A stretch of DNA of 64,000 bases from Spirometra erinaceieuropaei (GCA_902702965.1 CACRXP010000119.1:523140-587139), one strand, 5' to 3'. Positions 12,320-24,976 are shown, counted from the first letter of the stretch. The notes: generated by a model not told the origin, from the sequence alone. Program-made: numbers and translations.

Positions 12320-12950
12320 TTTAGCGGGCGGTTGTCAACCGCAGGTTCTTGTGAATGCGCTTGTGACCTAATGGGCCCGTACGGTGCGTGGATATGAGAG
12401 TGCAGTGAGGGAAGTTGAGGCGGAAGCGGAGGGTGTTTGTGGGTGCTCTGGGCACTGGTTTGCCAGTCTGTTCGATGGATTCACAAGTGACCGACCTGGG
12501 CGATGCCTGAGGTGACGATGCGGGGACAGCGTGGAGAGGAAAAATGGGCATTACTAGTGTCGGTTTCGGAGGTGGTGGCAGTGGTTGAGCTGCTGATGTT
12601 GGATGTACTGGGCAACGGAGTGTGGGTTGAGCTAGGCATGGTGGAAGTGCAGTGTCGTGGAGCTGATGGTGGTGGGTGTGCTGGGCGGCGGGGTGTGGGT
12701 TGAGCTAGGCATGATGGATGTGCAGGTGCTAGGTGTGTCGAGACTGCGGCCAATTCCGCTCTCGTGGATACGCATGTGATCAGATAGGCCCGCACGGTGA
12801 GTGAATGTGCGGGGACAGTGTGGACAGTGAAGGCGAATGCGACGAGTGTATGTTGGTGCTCCAGGCACTGGTTCGCCAGTCTCTGTGCGATGGATTCACA
12901 AGTGACGGACCAGGATACACACACACACGGCGTAGAGTATCCACAGACAG
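12320..12950 (-). mobile_element. second LINE zinc-finger tail, decayed
   Basis: On the minus strand the segment ETGEPVPGAPTYTRRIRL leads to LHCPHCPRTFTHRAGL and HMRIHESG, the linker and C2H2 module of the same LINE family. After a low-complexity Ser/Thr/Pro linker and frame changes, a second decayed module ends near KRIHKNLR at about 12340, the usual C-terminus. It is a separate, older copy from the one at 10569-12080. Confidence 0.75.
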
Positions 12951-13658
12951 ACTTTATAAGATGGATTTTGAACGTTTCTTCAAACCGAAGTTCATGGATG
13001 CCTCGACATCTGGCGCTTTCATCTCGTGACCTCCACCATCCGCTCGAAGTTGGTCTGCTCATGGTGGCCAGGCGGTCGGTGAACTACTACTCCGTAGGGC
13101 CTACAAAACCACTTCGTGGTGTCGATAGTATAAAAATACAGCAATAACGAATGACTGACGAGGTCCCTGACAGAAATCAGGTACAGTGGACGCCAGACCG
13201 TGCGAATTATGGTGTACATCGTCCAGCTTCGAAGTAGAACTGATTTATGTCAGAAATGTCTTGAATGCCCAAGGTGAACATGCCCAAAACGCGAGTTTTA
13301 GGTGCTCTGAGATATAAAGCGGATTTATTCCTGGGTTTTTGCAGTCGATCCACGTTGTATATTTCCCATGTTTTCATCTCCCGCTGTTAAGTTTACACAC
13401 TACCTTGCTCCAAATTACATCTAAGCATCGCCGTCAATTCTTCGTGTTTTTGCGCTTTGCAAGCTACAATGTAATGCGTTTGACGCGTAGGAAGGCTCAA
13501 ATGTTTCTCCTCTGAGATACACTTATCAGAAATGTTTTAGCAGTAAAAAATAATACCCCGCAATGCCCGGTTTAATTCCTAACAGGTAAGGCCGAAGTAG
13601 ATCCTAGAACACCTGAGCACGTTTTGACAGGCTTACTTTATTAACTCGTATTTTTCAG

Positions 13659-13761
13659 TGAACGGCCGACGGTGGAAAGTTGCCTAAAACACGAATGGAT
13701 GATGACGTCAGAAGACCTTCCGACGGTTAGGCGGACAGTTTCCTTGCGGAGAAGAAACACG
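13659..13761 (+). CDS. protein kinase exon, subdomain XI
   Basis: The acceptor TTTTTCAG is followed by one base that completes the codon split at 5680, giving Ser. The peptide continues ERPTVESCLKHEWM, the end of the kinase fold (the ERPT/DRAT..E.LKHPW motif, with E in place of the common Pro). A basic tail, RRTVSLRRRNT, is followed by GTAAGC in phase 0. The RRTVSL segment looks like a basophilic kinase site, which is an inference. The phase match with the exon 8 kb upstream supports the join. Confidence 0.75.
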
Positions 13762-14806
13762 GTAAGCCACCATATTCAGCTAAATTTATAATTATGAGTG
13801 AACTGATATGTTGGGACGTTCTCTAAAGCGCATAGCGCTTGCTTTAGACACCTGCTGCCACCAAGGAAACAATTAAGAGGCTGGCAAGCATATGATGGTC
13901 GACAGTGGAGTTTCCAAAATGGAGGTGAGGAAGACGCATGCCGCAGATTATCCACCACTGAAACAATGTGAAAACCTAGCATAGATATCAGCGGGGTGCC
14001 TCGTGTGCTCTGCGTACCCAGCGACTTTGAGCTCCTGCTGGGAGCCAATGCGATAAAGATGAATTAGCAACATGTATGAGATTCCCGACCTAGTCTGCGG
14101 CTTTGCGACATGAACGCAAGGCCGACGAGGTGTTCCATGGACTAGGTCCAGACTATTCATGCAACCGAGTCAGCGCGCGCGGGATCAGGAGCACTTGCAA
14201 CGGCAAAGACAGTGTCACGAGTTTTGTGGGAATCATATGTTACTTGGTCCCATTCCCAGCGTCATAGGTCAGTTATAAACAGCAGGACCCCCGGAAAAGT
14301 TAGGTAGTTTCCGGTGATAAATGGGGGAGACTCACGGACAATAAATACCGTAGCTGATTCGTTTCGGGCTGAAGTGAATGGAGAGAAGGGCGGGCAGGGG
14401 CGGTCTGCTGGTTAATCCGCAACTTTCTTCCCAAAGATTCTAGTGATTTGTTCTGCTACAAACAATCAAGACCTCGTGGTGGCTAAGATAGAAGGCGCAA
14501 CATATTCACAACAAACCTACAGCCAACTTCCTCGAAGTACTGAAAGACGGGAGGGGGGCATTGGCAAGCGTTTTATTGTTGGCCTTCAGGCGAAGGCGTA
14601 CTCCAGACAGGGCTGCAGACGGGCGACGTGCTAATGAGGACAGAGGATGATTGACAGGCCAACTGGCTGACAACTTGTGATTAACTGGCCTGTCTAACGC
14701 ATCAGCAGCTCGAAGAGGCAATTGCATGACATGCCGCGACATGGATGCTGGCGTACAATTTGTCGCACAGGCACTACTACATCGTATGTCATCTTTTTGT
14801 TTTCAG

Positions 14807-14884
14807 GCAAGGGAACGAGACAGAACAGTAGGATCAGAGCGTTGCCAAAGCACTGTCGGCGTCAATGACGTTTGGCGGACCTAA
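14807..14884 (+). CDS. candidate last exon of the kinase gene
   Basis: A strong acceptor (TTTTTGTTTTCAG) precedes 25 codons that continue in the phase left by the exon ending at 13761, then TAA. The peptide is hydrophilic (starts ARERDRTVGS) and has no motif. It would give a short C-terminal tail. Support is only the splice site and phase; alternative downstream exons are possible. Confidence 0.35.
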   Translation, partial: ARERDRTVGSERCQSTVGVNDVWRT

Positions 14885-16470
14885 ACGTCATGTAAAAAGA
14901 GAGGAGCTGCACGAGGGCCACTATTCCACAAACGTCTGTTTCGAACGTTGGCTACAGCGTCGACAACAACGGAGACTTCCCGCGACACCCGTAAAGGACT
15001 CAGCGACGATTCAGCCTCCCCAGTCTTAACCCTTCCCAACGTATACTCATCCCCTAAAAGGCAAAGCACAAACCGCGACGCTCAAAACTAGCTTTATTGT
15101 ACATTGGTTCTCTCTCAGCGTTCCATATTTTGTGACGAGGCATTTGCGTACAACCATCACCACTTCATTGTTTTAAGAGAACAAATATTGCTTAACTTTC
15201 ATTCAGTCCCCAGAAAACCCGGGAAAGGAGTGAAAGAATGCAATGAAGGAAGCAGTCAAGGGCGGGAGATGGACAGTAAAGGAGAAAAAGGTTCTGCGGC
15301 AAGATGTGCCTTAGTCGCCAACAGGAGGACTAAAAGGAGATCGTGGTCCAGGCCGTGTTTTGGGCTGAGAAGCAGGGATTTGCGTTATTGATGTGCTCGT
15401 GTGGGTGTGAATGCTTCACCGAACAGGAGCGACGATATCGGTTCAATGAATTAACATTCAGACCAAAGGCCTCCATGTGCTGTGAGAAGCTGTCCTTTTC
15501 TAACTGGACTGTCAGATGGCTGATCCGGGCCTGCCTGAGAACATCTTTAATCTAAAATCATGGAGGAAGAGGGGATGAGATAAGGCAAAGCGTGGTGCTA
15601 TGATCATTACCGTCGGCGCGGTCGGCAGCACCATCATGAACATTGTTATAGGAATGTGCGGCATCATCTGGTCATCGTACTCATCACTACGATTTAGTGT
15701 GGTATGAAGCTCGAAGGCTCCGCTGCTCAAAACAAGCTTGAGAAGACAATAATGTCTTGGCCAGACGTAGATGCCGTTAAGCCGACGGACTGGTCATGGA
15801 AAGTAATGACATGTAAAGTGTAGCGGTAGACTACTTCTCCCATAAAAACTCTCCAATACACTAGCGTGACCCGTCCTGAATATTTGCGAGTCGCCTGGGT
15901 CTGACTGGTCAGTGGAGTTTCTAGAACTCTCGACTCACTAAAAACCGAAAGGACAGCACTCGAATGTAGAACGCAGAACGTAATCATGGTCTGGGTTTTA
16001 ATGAATACATATGCGCCTTTGTAACGACATATGAGAGGAAAAGTGGAAGGACTAAATCAACAGGAAAGGTCGTCAGTGAATGCGTATCGAAGGCAGCAGC
16101 ACCAGTTTATAATCGGACGTCTGGGTCGGCAAAAGGTTAAAGAGGACGAGACATAATTGATGGGCATCAGAAGTAACATACTGAGCAATTTGCAGTAGCT
16201 GGCCTATCTCACGAAAGGTTAATCGGAATTCTGAGATCTTCTCTCAAGTAGTAATGATTACTCAGGTGGTGTCGTAATGCTGCAGCATAGTCCAAAAATG
16301 CTTCAGCCAACCAGGATGCCGGCCTGAGCCGCCTGCAAGTCATATTAGATAAAAACAACTTTCCCACTGATTCTCGAAGTCCCCATGAATTTAAGTACGA
16401 GTTATAGAAACAGGCAGAAATATTCTTTCTCGTACTCAGTTGTTAGCGAATCGCCTTTTTCGAATTGTAC
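14885..16470. other. no recognisable feature
   Basis: Short open frames without motifs. Nothing here was recognised as exon or repeat. Confidence 0.3.
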
Positions 16471-16478
16471 ACTCAAAG

Positions 16479-17634
16479 GAAGGGTACGGTGAGTGACCGA
16501 TCTCATGAAATGTTGGCTGAAACTCTGAAATGCGTTTTCAATTGGAAAGGATTACTTTGACGCGATTGTAATACTGATTAACTTGCGGCATGATCCTATA
16601 ATATATAGGAGTCGGCAGGATGTCAGCTTTTGAATACACTGTTTTTCAAACTCCTGTACAAACCGTAGTCGGTAAAAAATGACTACTTAAGTAGCATGCA
16701 TTCTTTCTACCGATATTTGATGGTCTTGCAAATTCAAATATATTTGATAGAAAGCCCGAACAAAATATGCTTTCTCTCAGTCGTTTATTAGAGAATCGCG
16801 ACAACTTTATAGTTTATACTCGAAGAAGAAGAAGAAGAAGAAGAAGAAGAAGAAGAAGAAGAAGAAGAAGAAGAAGAAAAGGAAGAAGAAGAAGAAGAGG
16901 AAGAGGAAGAGGAAGGGGAAGAGGAAGAGGAAGAAGAAGACGAAGAGGAAGAAGAAGAGGAAGAAGAAGAAGTATGACTAAGTTTTTAAAAAGTTTTGAA
17001 TTAGGAGATTTTTAAGACCCCGCAATATCCATTCATATAACATCATACCTGTCCGTTTACCACTGCTCCTCATGAAAAGTACAACATAATCCGCATGCAT
17101 TGCAAATTTTTTTAACTCTATATGATATCTTCGTAAAAGGCATAGAAGAATATGCGATTTTCTTCACGCGGAGCGCATGCACCTCGTAGACTGAACTCAC
17201 TAGGTGCTACTGCAACGACTGATCAGGCTCCAAATTATTGGGCAATTAGAAAACTCTTTTAAAACCTAATTATACTTCTTCTTCGAGTATGGAGTTTAAA
17301 GATGGCGTGATTCTCTATCAAACAACTAAGAGAAAGCATATTTTTCTTCGGGCTTTCTATAAAATATATTTGAATTTGCAAGACCATCAAATATCAGTAG
17401 GAAAAATGCATGTTACTTAAGTAGTCATTTTTTACCGAGTACGGTTTGTACAGGAGTTTGAAAAACAGTGTATTCAAAAGCTGACATCCTGCCGACTCCT
17501 ATATATCATAGGATCATGCCGCAAGTTAATCAGTATTACAATCGCGTCTAAGTAGTCCTTCCCAACTGAGAACGCATTTCAGAGTTTCAGCCAACATTTC
17601 ATGAGATCGGTCACTCACTGTACCTTTCGGTTTT
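16479..17634. repeat. large inverted repeat around a GAA microsatellite
   Basis: The left arm, from about 16479, reappears reverse-complemented ending near 17634, at roughly 90 percent identity by eye over about 350 bp. Matching blocks include GTGACCGATCTCATGAAATG, GGAGTCGGCAGGATGTCAGC and TGACTACTTAAGTA. Past a GAA stretch in each arm (long on the left, three units on the right), a further 40-50 bp still match. The spacer is about 215 bp. The arms could fold into a long hairpin. No coding frame was recognised. Confidence 0.85.
16822..16973. repeat. (GAA)n / imperfect GGAA microsatellite
   Basis: About 150 bp of GAA, AGG and GGAA units within the left arm of the inverted repeat; the right arm has only GAAGAAGAA at the same place. 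The Arg-rich open frame there is an artefact. Confidence 0.95.
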
Positions 17635-17689
17635 AAACAAGTTTCCAACCATGAGATTTTTTCAGACCGTGAAATGCCCATCCATTCAG

Positions 17690-18262
17690 CATTGAAGCTG
17701 TCTACTAATGTTACTTGTAAAGTACACTACATGGTCTGCATCCATTGCAAAATCTTATGAGCCCCATATGATGTCTTCTTAATAGCGTTGAGAAACGTAT
17801 GCCTTTCCTTATAAGGAAAGTAGGCAGCATGTAGTCTGGAAACCGTGGGCACAAGTGCAACTGCGGGCAGAGTTCAAAATTATTCGGGAATTTGAATATT
17901 TTTTTAAACCGAAAGACGCCCTTATTCCGGAACAAAATTTAAAGAAGGCCTGCTTTGCCATCAGATTACTACGAGTGTTTAGGCCTGTTTTCTATGAAAT
18001 ATATTTGCATTTAGAATGGCATCAAAAATCAATGGAAAGAACCCACACTACTTAAGTAGTCACTTTTTGTCGAGTATGACTTCCGTCGGCGCCGGAAAGA
18101 AGTTCATTAAAAGGCCGGCATACTGGCGTGATTGAAATATCATGGGACTGTGATGTTGGATGATCAGTGGTACAAAATCACCTCAGTAATCCTTTCCAAT
18201 AGAAAACAAATTTCAGAATTTTGGTTAGAATTTCATGAGGTAGACTAACTGCTATAACTTTT
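17690..18262 (+). repeat. third, diverged copy of the inverted-repeat unit
   Basis: It lies in direct orientation to the right arm at a period of about 620 bp. It shares CATTGCAAA..TT..ATATGAT.TCTTC, CTTTCTATGAAATATATTTG and ACTACTTAAGTAGTCA. It is clearly more diverged than the two arms are from each other. Confidence 0.65.
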
Positions 18263-19608
18263 CGAAAGACCAGACGCACATTAAGATCTGGCGCAAGTTG
18301 CTCGAATGCCACAATTACGTTTATTATAGTCGGCCAGTCATCCGAACTAGGGAGATGATTCAGCAAAGAGAAACCCAGCGTACTTTGGCGGAGAGAAATA
18401 TAACCAGGAAGCATGAAAAAGCGGGTTGTGGCACTCTTCAAGTAGTATGTCATTTATATAACGAACTCTGGCACTAGATCAAGTACAGGTGGGGATCACG
18501 TACCTGCGCCAAAATAAGCTGTTCACTGGCCTCGCCGGTCAAACGGACGCGCAGCGAGCAGCAGATAGTATCCTCAGTGCTCTTCCAAACGCAGGGGTTG
18601 AGGACTTCCAGTACAGAATCCAATTCTAGGACCTGTAGTGTAAAGCAAAGGAGGAACCGGCGGAGTTCAAGACAGCCCCTGGCGCTCTATCTCGTTCAGT
18701 TAGTCACGACAGGGGTTCGAACCTGGGATTGGTGAGCTTCATGCATTTACTTGTCAACGGGTCTAAAAACTGCAAAGTACGTAGTGGCAACTGAAGAAAA
18801 ATGGGCCGTCAAGAGAAATTATGCGGAGTTGGCACGACACTATGCCTACTATGGTATTTGCTGACAACTAACCACAAGCAGCTTTTCCGACTTGGTGATT
18901 TGGCATATGTAAGCCGGCCAAATATTAGGGTTAAACCAGTCAGTCTGCCAGCGCAGTCAACTACTTGGTGTGTTCTCATGGAAGACAAAGGGAAATTTGA
19001 CGATTCCTCCGGCTTGAATTACAGGAGTTACAAGGCATTAAATTTCTACAATTCAAGGAATCGGCTGTTTCGCGTCGATTTCAGCCGGATAAGAGGGAAT
19101 TCGGTGTTATGTGGGCCACAATAGTCCAATAGTACCGCCGATGTAGGGTTGAGAAAGGGATCTAGTCATCTCCGCACTTCTGGAGCTTTATTCAACTTCA
19201 GGTTGGTCCTACTTTTTTCTAGCCCAATACTTCTTAAACATGTGCCAATTCTAAGAATTGAGCCACAGGGACGAAGTCTGAAAATGGACATCTCACCTAC
19301 TAAGAAAATCCTGTCCCTCAATGACAAGGGTAGTTAGTTTCGAGTCAGACGAGCCAACATGATAGGTCGTAGAAGAGCAACATCGTAAGTGCAACAAGGC
19401 TCTAGAAGTGGAAGGATTATTCCTAATCGAACACAAAAACGGCACGCACGCGCTCTCGTAGGCCGGCAGGTCATAAAAGAGCAAGCAAAGCCTTTTGACC
19501 CAAGACACCACGTAGCACTAAGCAACGGTGGGCACGATCACTTAAGTATAAAGCAAGGGCGATATACTTGCTTGGATGGGGACCAGGAATCTTCGTGAGG
19601 CCACTTAC
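18263..19608. other. no confirmed feature; region where the zinc transporter 3' end is expected
   Basis: The minus-strand transporter leaves its last recognised exon in phase 0 at 19609, so one or more final exons should lie below. I looked for a GVxxLxxQ-type C-terminus and did not find a convincing one. Confidence 0.3.
18690..18740. repeat. possible tRNA-derived element, B-box-like string
   Basis: GGGGTTCGAACCTGG fits an RNA polymerase III B box and the T-arm of a tRNA. No clear A box or cloverleaf lies at the right distance, so it is not called a tRNA gene. Confidence 0.2.
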
Positions 19609-19734
19609 GGGTGCAAGTGTGATGTGCTCGAAAAGACGGTGGATTTTGTGTGGGCCGGGGCGCATGGAACAAATCCTTCTTGCGAGTAGATAATGATCGA
19701 CTAAGTCCCAAATGTAACCATGAGGCCTTCCATC
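19609..19734 (-). CDS. SLC30A5: zinc transporter exon: cytosolic C-terminal domain part
   Basis: The exon begins after CTTGCTGAG and ends before GTAAGTGG, 42 codons, phase 0 at both ends. The peptide starts DGRPHGYIWDLVDHYLLA, aligning with the PHFW segment in the regulatory C-terminal domain of ZnT5/ZnT7. The acceptor is less ideal than the others, and conservation is lower than in the membrane core. Confidence 0.55.
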
Positions 19735-19821
19735 CTCAGCAAGAATGTCAATAAGCACAGAGATATGCCGGATAGAAGGTTAGGGGGTTTTAATGTTAAT
19801 GGTGAAAAGTGGAGAACGCAC

Positions 19822-20051
19822 CTTCTGTATAACGCGATCTGGATAGGCAGGATGGAAGCTGTTGGGGGCACGGAGGGCCAGCACGTAGATCGTCTCAACG
19901 ACCAGAGGTAGAGCAGAGTAAACAATAGCACCGGAAATGAAAAGGGAACAGATGGGATCTGCAACATTCCAGCCGTAGTTTGCGACAAAATAGGAGCTTA
20001 TGATCACGCCAACGCTGCCTAGGGTATCCGCGAGAACATGGAGGTAGACGC
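19822..20051 (-). CDS. SLC30A5: zinc transporter exon: TM5-TM6 with second metal site
   Basis: The acceptor TTTTTTAG precedes two bases completing Gly, then VYLHVLADTLGSVGV. HVLAD supplies the His and Asp of the transport site in TM5. TM6 follows (ADPICSLFISGAIVYS, ALPLVVETIYVLALR). It ends VIQK before GTGCGT in phase 0. Confidence 0.9.
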
Positions 20052-20789
20052 CTAAAAAAGAAGACGGAAGAAAGGCCAGAAGAAAACCGCCATTATTATT
20101 AGAAAAATAGGATATTGTGTCAAGTTGCACGGACGACGCTAAGTAGCATCTAGCACACTGACATTTCTTCTGCATTCAAATTTGACAGATCACTGAGGTT
20201 TGGCCCCATCGCAGGCGTGAAAAAGACGAAGGAAACAGATGATCATTAAGGCAAGCCTGGTGGACAAGGAGTAAAAAGTGTGGATGATAACTCTTCGATT
20301 TAGACCTCAGGCACGCAACAAAAATGACCGATTGTAGAGAGGGAAAGAGAGTCCGTAACTAGAGTTGACGGATGAAGGTAGCTTTCATCTTAGTGTCTCA
20401 ACTATGAAGGTAACGAGTTTATTCAAGACCGAAATACTTCCCTCAAGTACCAATTCTGAAATGGAAGACATTCACAGAAAATGGGTCTCTGTGCATCCTT
20501 TTTACAAAATACGATTGCATTTTTACAAACACCTAAAACAGATGGAAACCATAAAAGCCTTAAACCGATGTAATAATTTACACTTGGCCAAAAGGTATCA
20601 GTCAAAAACCAGTATTAAACCGCGTAGTTTACTTCGAATTTTCCTTGAGAACCGCTTTTCTAGCTGAACCGGTGCGAGATTCTACCGAAAATATATTACA
20701 GTGTCCAACAGTGTTTCATGAGTTTCCGTTCATCGATTATACGCATCGCGAGGTACTGCCTTCATGTACAGGGGGCTGGGATGGCCATT

Positions 20790-20900
20790 TCTAGCTCAGC
20801 TAGTCAGTCAGTCAGCAATGCTTGGACGACCTGGACTCCTTGGAAATTGAGTGTTAAATCCAACGCTCTGCCACTCAGCCACGGGTCTGTCGTCCTGTCG
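20790..20900 (-). repeat. possible tRNA-derived SINE head
   Basis: On the minus strand, GTGGCTGAGTGGCAGAGCG matches the D-arm and A box of tRNA-Ser/Leu, followed by an anticodon-arm-like segment. The T-arm is degenerate (AGGTCGTCC). It lies in a zinc transporter intron. A relic tRNA-like SINE is more likely than a functional tRNA. Confidence 0.35.
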
Positions 20901-21894
20901 GTTGAGGCCGAGGGGTGTAACGTTAGCTGATCAGGTTACCGACACAATCGTGCCTTTGCGCCTCGGAGATCATTCTAGCTTACTAGCAGGCAGTCGCCTT
21001 ATGACCAGCAAGCCTACATAGACAAGGTAGACTGTCGTTATATCTTCCTCATTGCCAAGCTGAAGATACGCAAAATTGCTGTTCTGACCACGCTTCTCTG
21101 AGGCGACAAAGCATGCAGCATCTATCAAAGTCTAAAGGAGGCTGAACCCCATAAAATACTACACAACCGGTATTACATCCCATCCCGGTCTGGCCACCTG
21201 TGTTGACAACACTCCATCTACAGGAACTACGGCATTAAAACATAAGCAGAACACGGCAGCCTTCATACCCATGTGGTTGAAACACGCGATACAATGGATT
21301 GGGTGCTGGAAAATTTGTCATGGGACTTCAATTCAAATAAGATGTTTAAAACTACCAAATAAATTCCCTCCTAGCCCACGACGTCGGCACTTGTCACGCT
21401 TACGCAACATCCACATAGGCTCCAACGACCGACAGGGGTTTTTCTCTTTAGGAACACCACTCTGGAAAGGTTGCTGATTGACGCTTCAACTCAGTCCACG
21501 CAGTCAAGCCAGTTGTGTGTGCATGTGTGGAGTGGTGGACTGAGAGTCAGGCTGCAACGACTCCTTCTTAACGTGACCTCTAGTAGTCACACATATGAGA
21601 AGTGTATGTATATGGGTAGTGTCTCTCAGTCGATAGCTGACTAGTTACTCGGCCTTGAAGGGTGATGGCCTAGGCTAAATGCAGGGCTACGCCTCGCCCT
21701 AAGGACTGTGTGCATATGCTATGCCCCGCTTTAGCAGAAAATGGTCCTCTAAAACCTAGTATCCGCTACCAGCTCTCTGGCAACTGCTTCGCCGCCGGTG
21801 GATGCGGTCGCGTCCCGCTGGGTATATAGATTGTGTGCATGGTTGCCCAATAACTTGTGTCATCCTTCTCTCCGACCTATTTTTGTTATTGGTC

Positions 21895-22125
21895 AAAATC
21901 CTAGTCAAGTGTTTACTGTGGACCAGGGGATGTGGTGGCACGCCCAGGTGCGAGTCCGGCCGTGCCAGCCCCTGAGTTCGGGCTCATGCGGGGGAGGAGA
22001 GAGTGCGGTAGGTGCCGTGCAAGTCTACCACCACTATAAACGAACTCACGCACAAGTCACCGCGCCTGTTCGCACCCTGCTGTGGGGCATACGGTGGATA
22101 TCGTCGGCAACGACAGTCGAACTGT
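21895..22125 (+). repeat. dispersed repeat R-A, copy 3
   Basis: In the opposite orientation to the 8790 copy: GTGGACCAGGGG, GGGGGAGGAGAGAGTGCGGTA, GCAAGTCTACCACCACTATA, GCTGTGGGGCATACGGTGGA. It is in the intron between the His-loop exon and the TM5 exon of the zinc transporter. Confidence 0.7.
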
Positions 22126-22199
22126 CGCCAGCTAACTGAGACATAAACATTGCGTGTGGGGCTGAAGAGACCTTAGACAGGAAAATCTGAATTCTTTAC

Positions 22200-22500
22200 C
22201 CCTCAGATTGCTATCGGTAGAAGCATCCTCAGCAGCCTCGCAATTTTCGTCGTCATGTTTGCAATGTAGACCGCCATCTGCACCGTTATGCGAGATTTTG
22301 ACGACGGTCGCACAATGGTCAGAGTCGTGAGAGTGACCGTGTGAGGCGGAGTGGGAGTGATTGTGACCAGGTTCGTGCGAGTGACCGTGAGCTCCGTTGC
22401 CATGTGAATGGCCGTGACTGCCGCCGCCACTGTGGCTATGCGTGTGGCCCAAAGCGAAGATACCAACCAGGTTGACTAGAAGTCCTCCAACAGACACGGC
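22200..22500 (-). CDS. SLC30A5: zinc transporter exon: TM4 and histidine-rich loop
   Basis: The acceptor CTGAAACAG precedes AVSVGGLLVNLVGIFALG (TM4). A cytosolic loop follows, rich in HGHSH and HSHE/HNHSH repeats, which in this family binds zinc and gates transport. A less ordered acidic stretch (DDENCEAAEDASTDS) ends at NLRG, splitting Gly in phase 1 before GTAAAG. About 100 codons. The loop is the most recognisable feature of the gene. Confidence 0.93.
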
Positions 22501-23215
22501 CTGTTTCAGGAGGAAAAGAAACTTGAATGCAAATGATCCACTGGGAAAAAACGCTAACATGACCTTATGACATCAAGCAAGATAAATAACTACAAACGAA
22601 CGATCAAAATTACGCTTGGTGATGATAACGGTTATCAAAAACGTTGGTTCGATGCTTTATTTAATAATAAAAGCTACTGACAAACATAAGTAAACATTTT
22701 ATTAAGTTACGAAGTCGGTTATTGCTGGAAAACGATGTTCCATTGTGATAGATCGTGCTACGGAATCCTCCCGTTGTCTTGGGGCTCCTTCTCCAGCCCA
22801 ACCAGCAGCCGAACAGCGGCGCATAACAAGCCAGAAATGGCCATTCCAGTCTACCTTATCTTTGCCAGCAATGTTATTCTGCCCATGTTGCATAACTAGA
22901 AACATGCAGTGGTTGTCGCGGGTGCGACAAAAGTTGCGACGGTACGGTTATTCCTGTTTTGTCCGTCGCATGATAGCACACCGATGAATGTACACTGCTG
23001 CATGCAACTGAAAATGCCCGAAGTTGGTTAAACTGTCCAGCGGATATGATGGCGATTAGGTGATTCGTACAAGAAAAATACAGCCAGGCCCGATGCGTGG
23101 TTCTCAACATGCCACAGTTTGATTTAACCCCAGACCGTAGGTGTTTCGGGCAAGCTGGTATACATACTAATAAACCGATGAAACAGACGTCAAATGGGAA
23201 ACAGAACAGTCCTAC

Positions 23216-23345
23216 CATTAGACGATCCGTATTTATATCGGGCGGTTGCTGAATGCGCAATAGGGCATTGATAGCAATTGATCCGGCGATGATGAGCAGG
23301 GCAAGAGAATTTACGAAACCTGACAGAATTTCTGCCCGGTGGAAT
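23216..23345 (-). CDS. SLC30A5: zinc transporter exon: TM3
   Basis: The acceptor TTTAATTTCAG is followed by one base finishing Gly, then FHRAEILSGFVNSLALLI (TM3), and the luminal segment QQPPDINTDRLM before GTAGGA. GF..AE.L.GF.N is the conserved entry to TM3 in ZnT5/7. It ends in phase 0, matching the next exon. Confidence 0.9.
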
Positions 23346-24976
23346 CTGAAATTAAAAAGTTCACTGTGAAAGAGATTATAATAAATGTATTAAACTCATC
23401 AATATCCTCTTCAGCCGACAGCATAAACGGCGTAACGTGGTTCAAATCCTCGTCAAAATAAATCTTCGCAGCGTGTTAGTGTACATATCTCCTTGGGTTG
23501 CGGAAGGAAAAACACGCACAGAGAACTTGATAAAACTTTGATCACGACTCATCTGACCGACCTTGCTGATTTTGCGTATGCCGTCCCTCCATGTGTGACC
23601 ATCTGCGACAGAGCATTTGGTGAGCTGCAACCATTCAGTTTTCAGGTATCGGAGATTGTGGATTATATATAAATGTATATGTTGACCGATTGTGTGGACC
23701 TAAAATGCAAGCCGACGGTAACGTTGCATTTGGTGAGTGAGCAGTAAGATGAGGGTGGTAGCTGAGAGCCGATGAGGAAGGCGAGACAGTACATGCTGCA
23801 GTCAACAAAGGTCGTATTTATTAGAAGACCTGAGATACTCTCTTGACGCCGTCACACAAAGTGCTGACTATCTCACTAGAGACGAAGTCGGCTTATGTCA
23901 CTCGAATAATCGTTCACAGAAAAGTTTAGCTGAAAACATCTAGGTCTCAGCGACCTTCTACATCCACAACCCATCATGCATACCGACGGCAGAGGAGTGA
24001 TCCGACGGATGGCGACTTAAGTATCGCGGCGAATCCACAGGCGTCTTCAATAGGTTGCAATCAACCTAGTGACCAACACGTGCTCGACTGACGAAGGCGT
24101 CCCCTCTTTTTCCGTTTAGCGACAAATTGGCTGAATGAAGTTGGAACAGAATAAACCTTCTTTAAAAGCTGATGTCTCAGATAGAAACGATGCGATGCTA
24201 GAAGTCACTTCGCTTTCAAAGACATCATTAACAAGTTGCCCTTTTACCTAACACAACAAGTGCTCGACACGAGAATGAGATTATCACTATGCGAAACATA
24301 ATTTGTCACCCTCGTTAGCGAGAACGTGTTTACAGTGACATACCGATAAAGCCTACCCCGAGGTATATTAATGCACTGGCTTGATTGTGAGTAATAGAAA
24401 AAGTGCGTTTACCGACTTTGAATGTTTCAAAGTTTACATGGGTACGGTGGCTAAATTTCAATATTCCTATCTAGGCAAAATATTCAGCGTGGTGTCCATA
24501 ATACTTTATGTAGAGTTTAATGACCGATTATTTGCCATATGGACGCATAAACAAATGAACCGAACGTTGCAACTAGGTTCAATAAGTGAACGGCCGCTTG
24601 CAGCCGGCTGAAATAAAGGAATTTGAAGATGTGCCGTAATGCGGACATTAGGTCAACATATCCATATCCAACCAGGAACCTGGCCTAGAGTTTTGTCCTT
24701 GCACCAAACACAACTTGAGACCATGTGACGATGGCGACGGCAGGGAGTTATGCGGTGTATTCTAGGCAGACAAAAGTCAAGGATCCATACAGAACCGGCT
24801 GTAACCATTAGCGATATAGGTGCAACGAATTGAGTATGCATGGCGCTTTATAGTGTGGGCAGTAAGCAATGCACCAATATCTGTTGGTGGATGGCTGAAA
24901 TTGTCGCCTGAGACATCATACATGGAACAGACGGACCACAGTGACTGCTGACTCTTTTTTTAATACAGGCAGGTCA

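Larger units (their letters stand above)
5681..13658 (+). other. 8-kb kinase intron loaded with repeats
   Basis: The interval begins GTAAGG and ends TTTTTCAG. Between the two kinase exons lie a PLE relic, dispersed repeats R-A, a CA microsatellite and the 3' half of a zinc-finger LINE on the opposite strand. The segments 5700-6890, 7400-8780 and 12960-13650 hold nothing I recognise. Confidence 0.6.

Noticed and set aside
16767..17015. Arg/Gly-rich open frame resembling an RGG protein
   Set aside because: It is a translation of the GAA/GGAA microsatellite inside the inverted repeat.
19293..19380. Candidate last exon of the zinc transporter (KLTTLVIEG segment)
   Set aside because: A weak resemblance to the family C-terminus, but no acceptor gives the required phase 0.
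20800..20890. Functional tRNA-Ser/Leu gene
   Set aside because: The D-arm fits, but the T-arm and acceptor stem do not; treated as a SINE-like relic.
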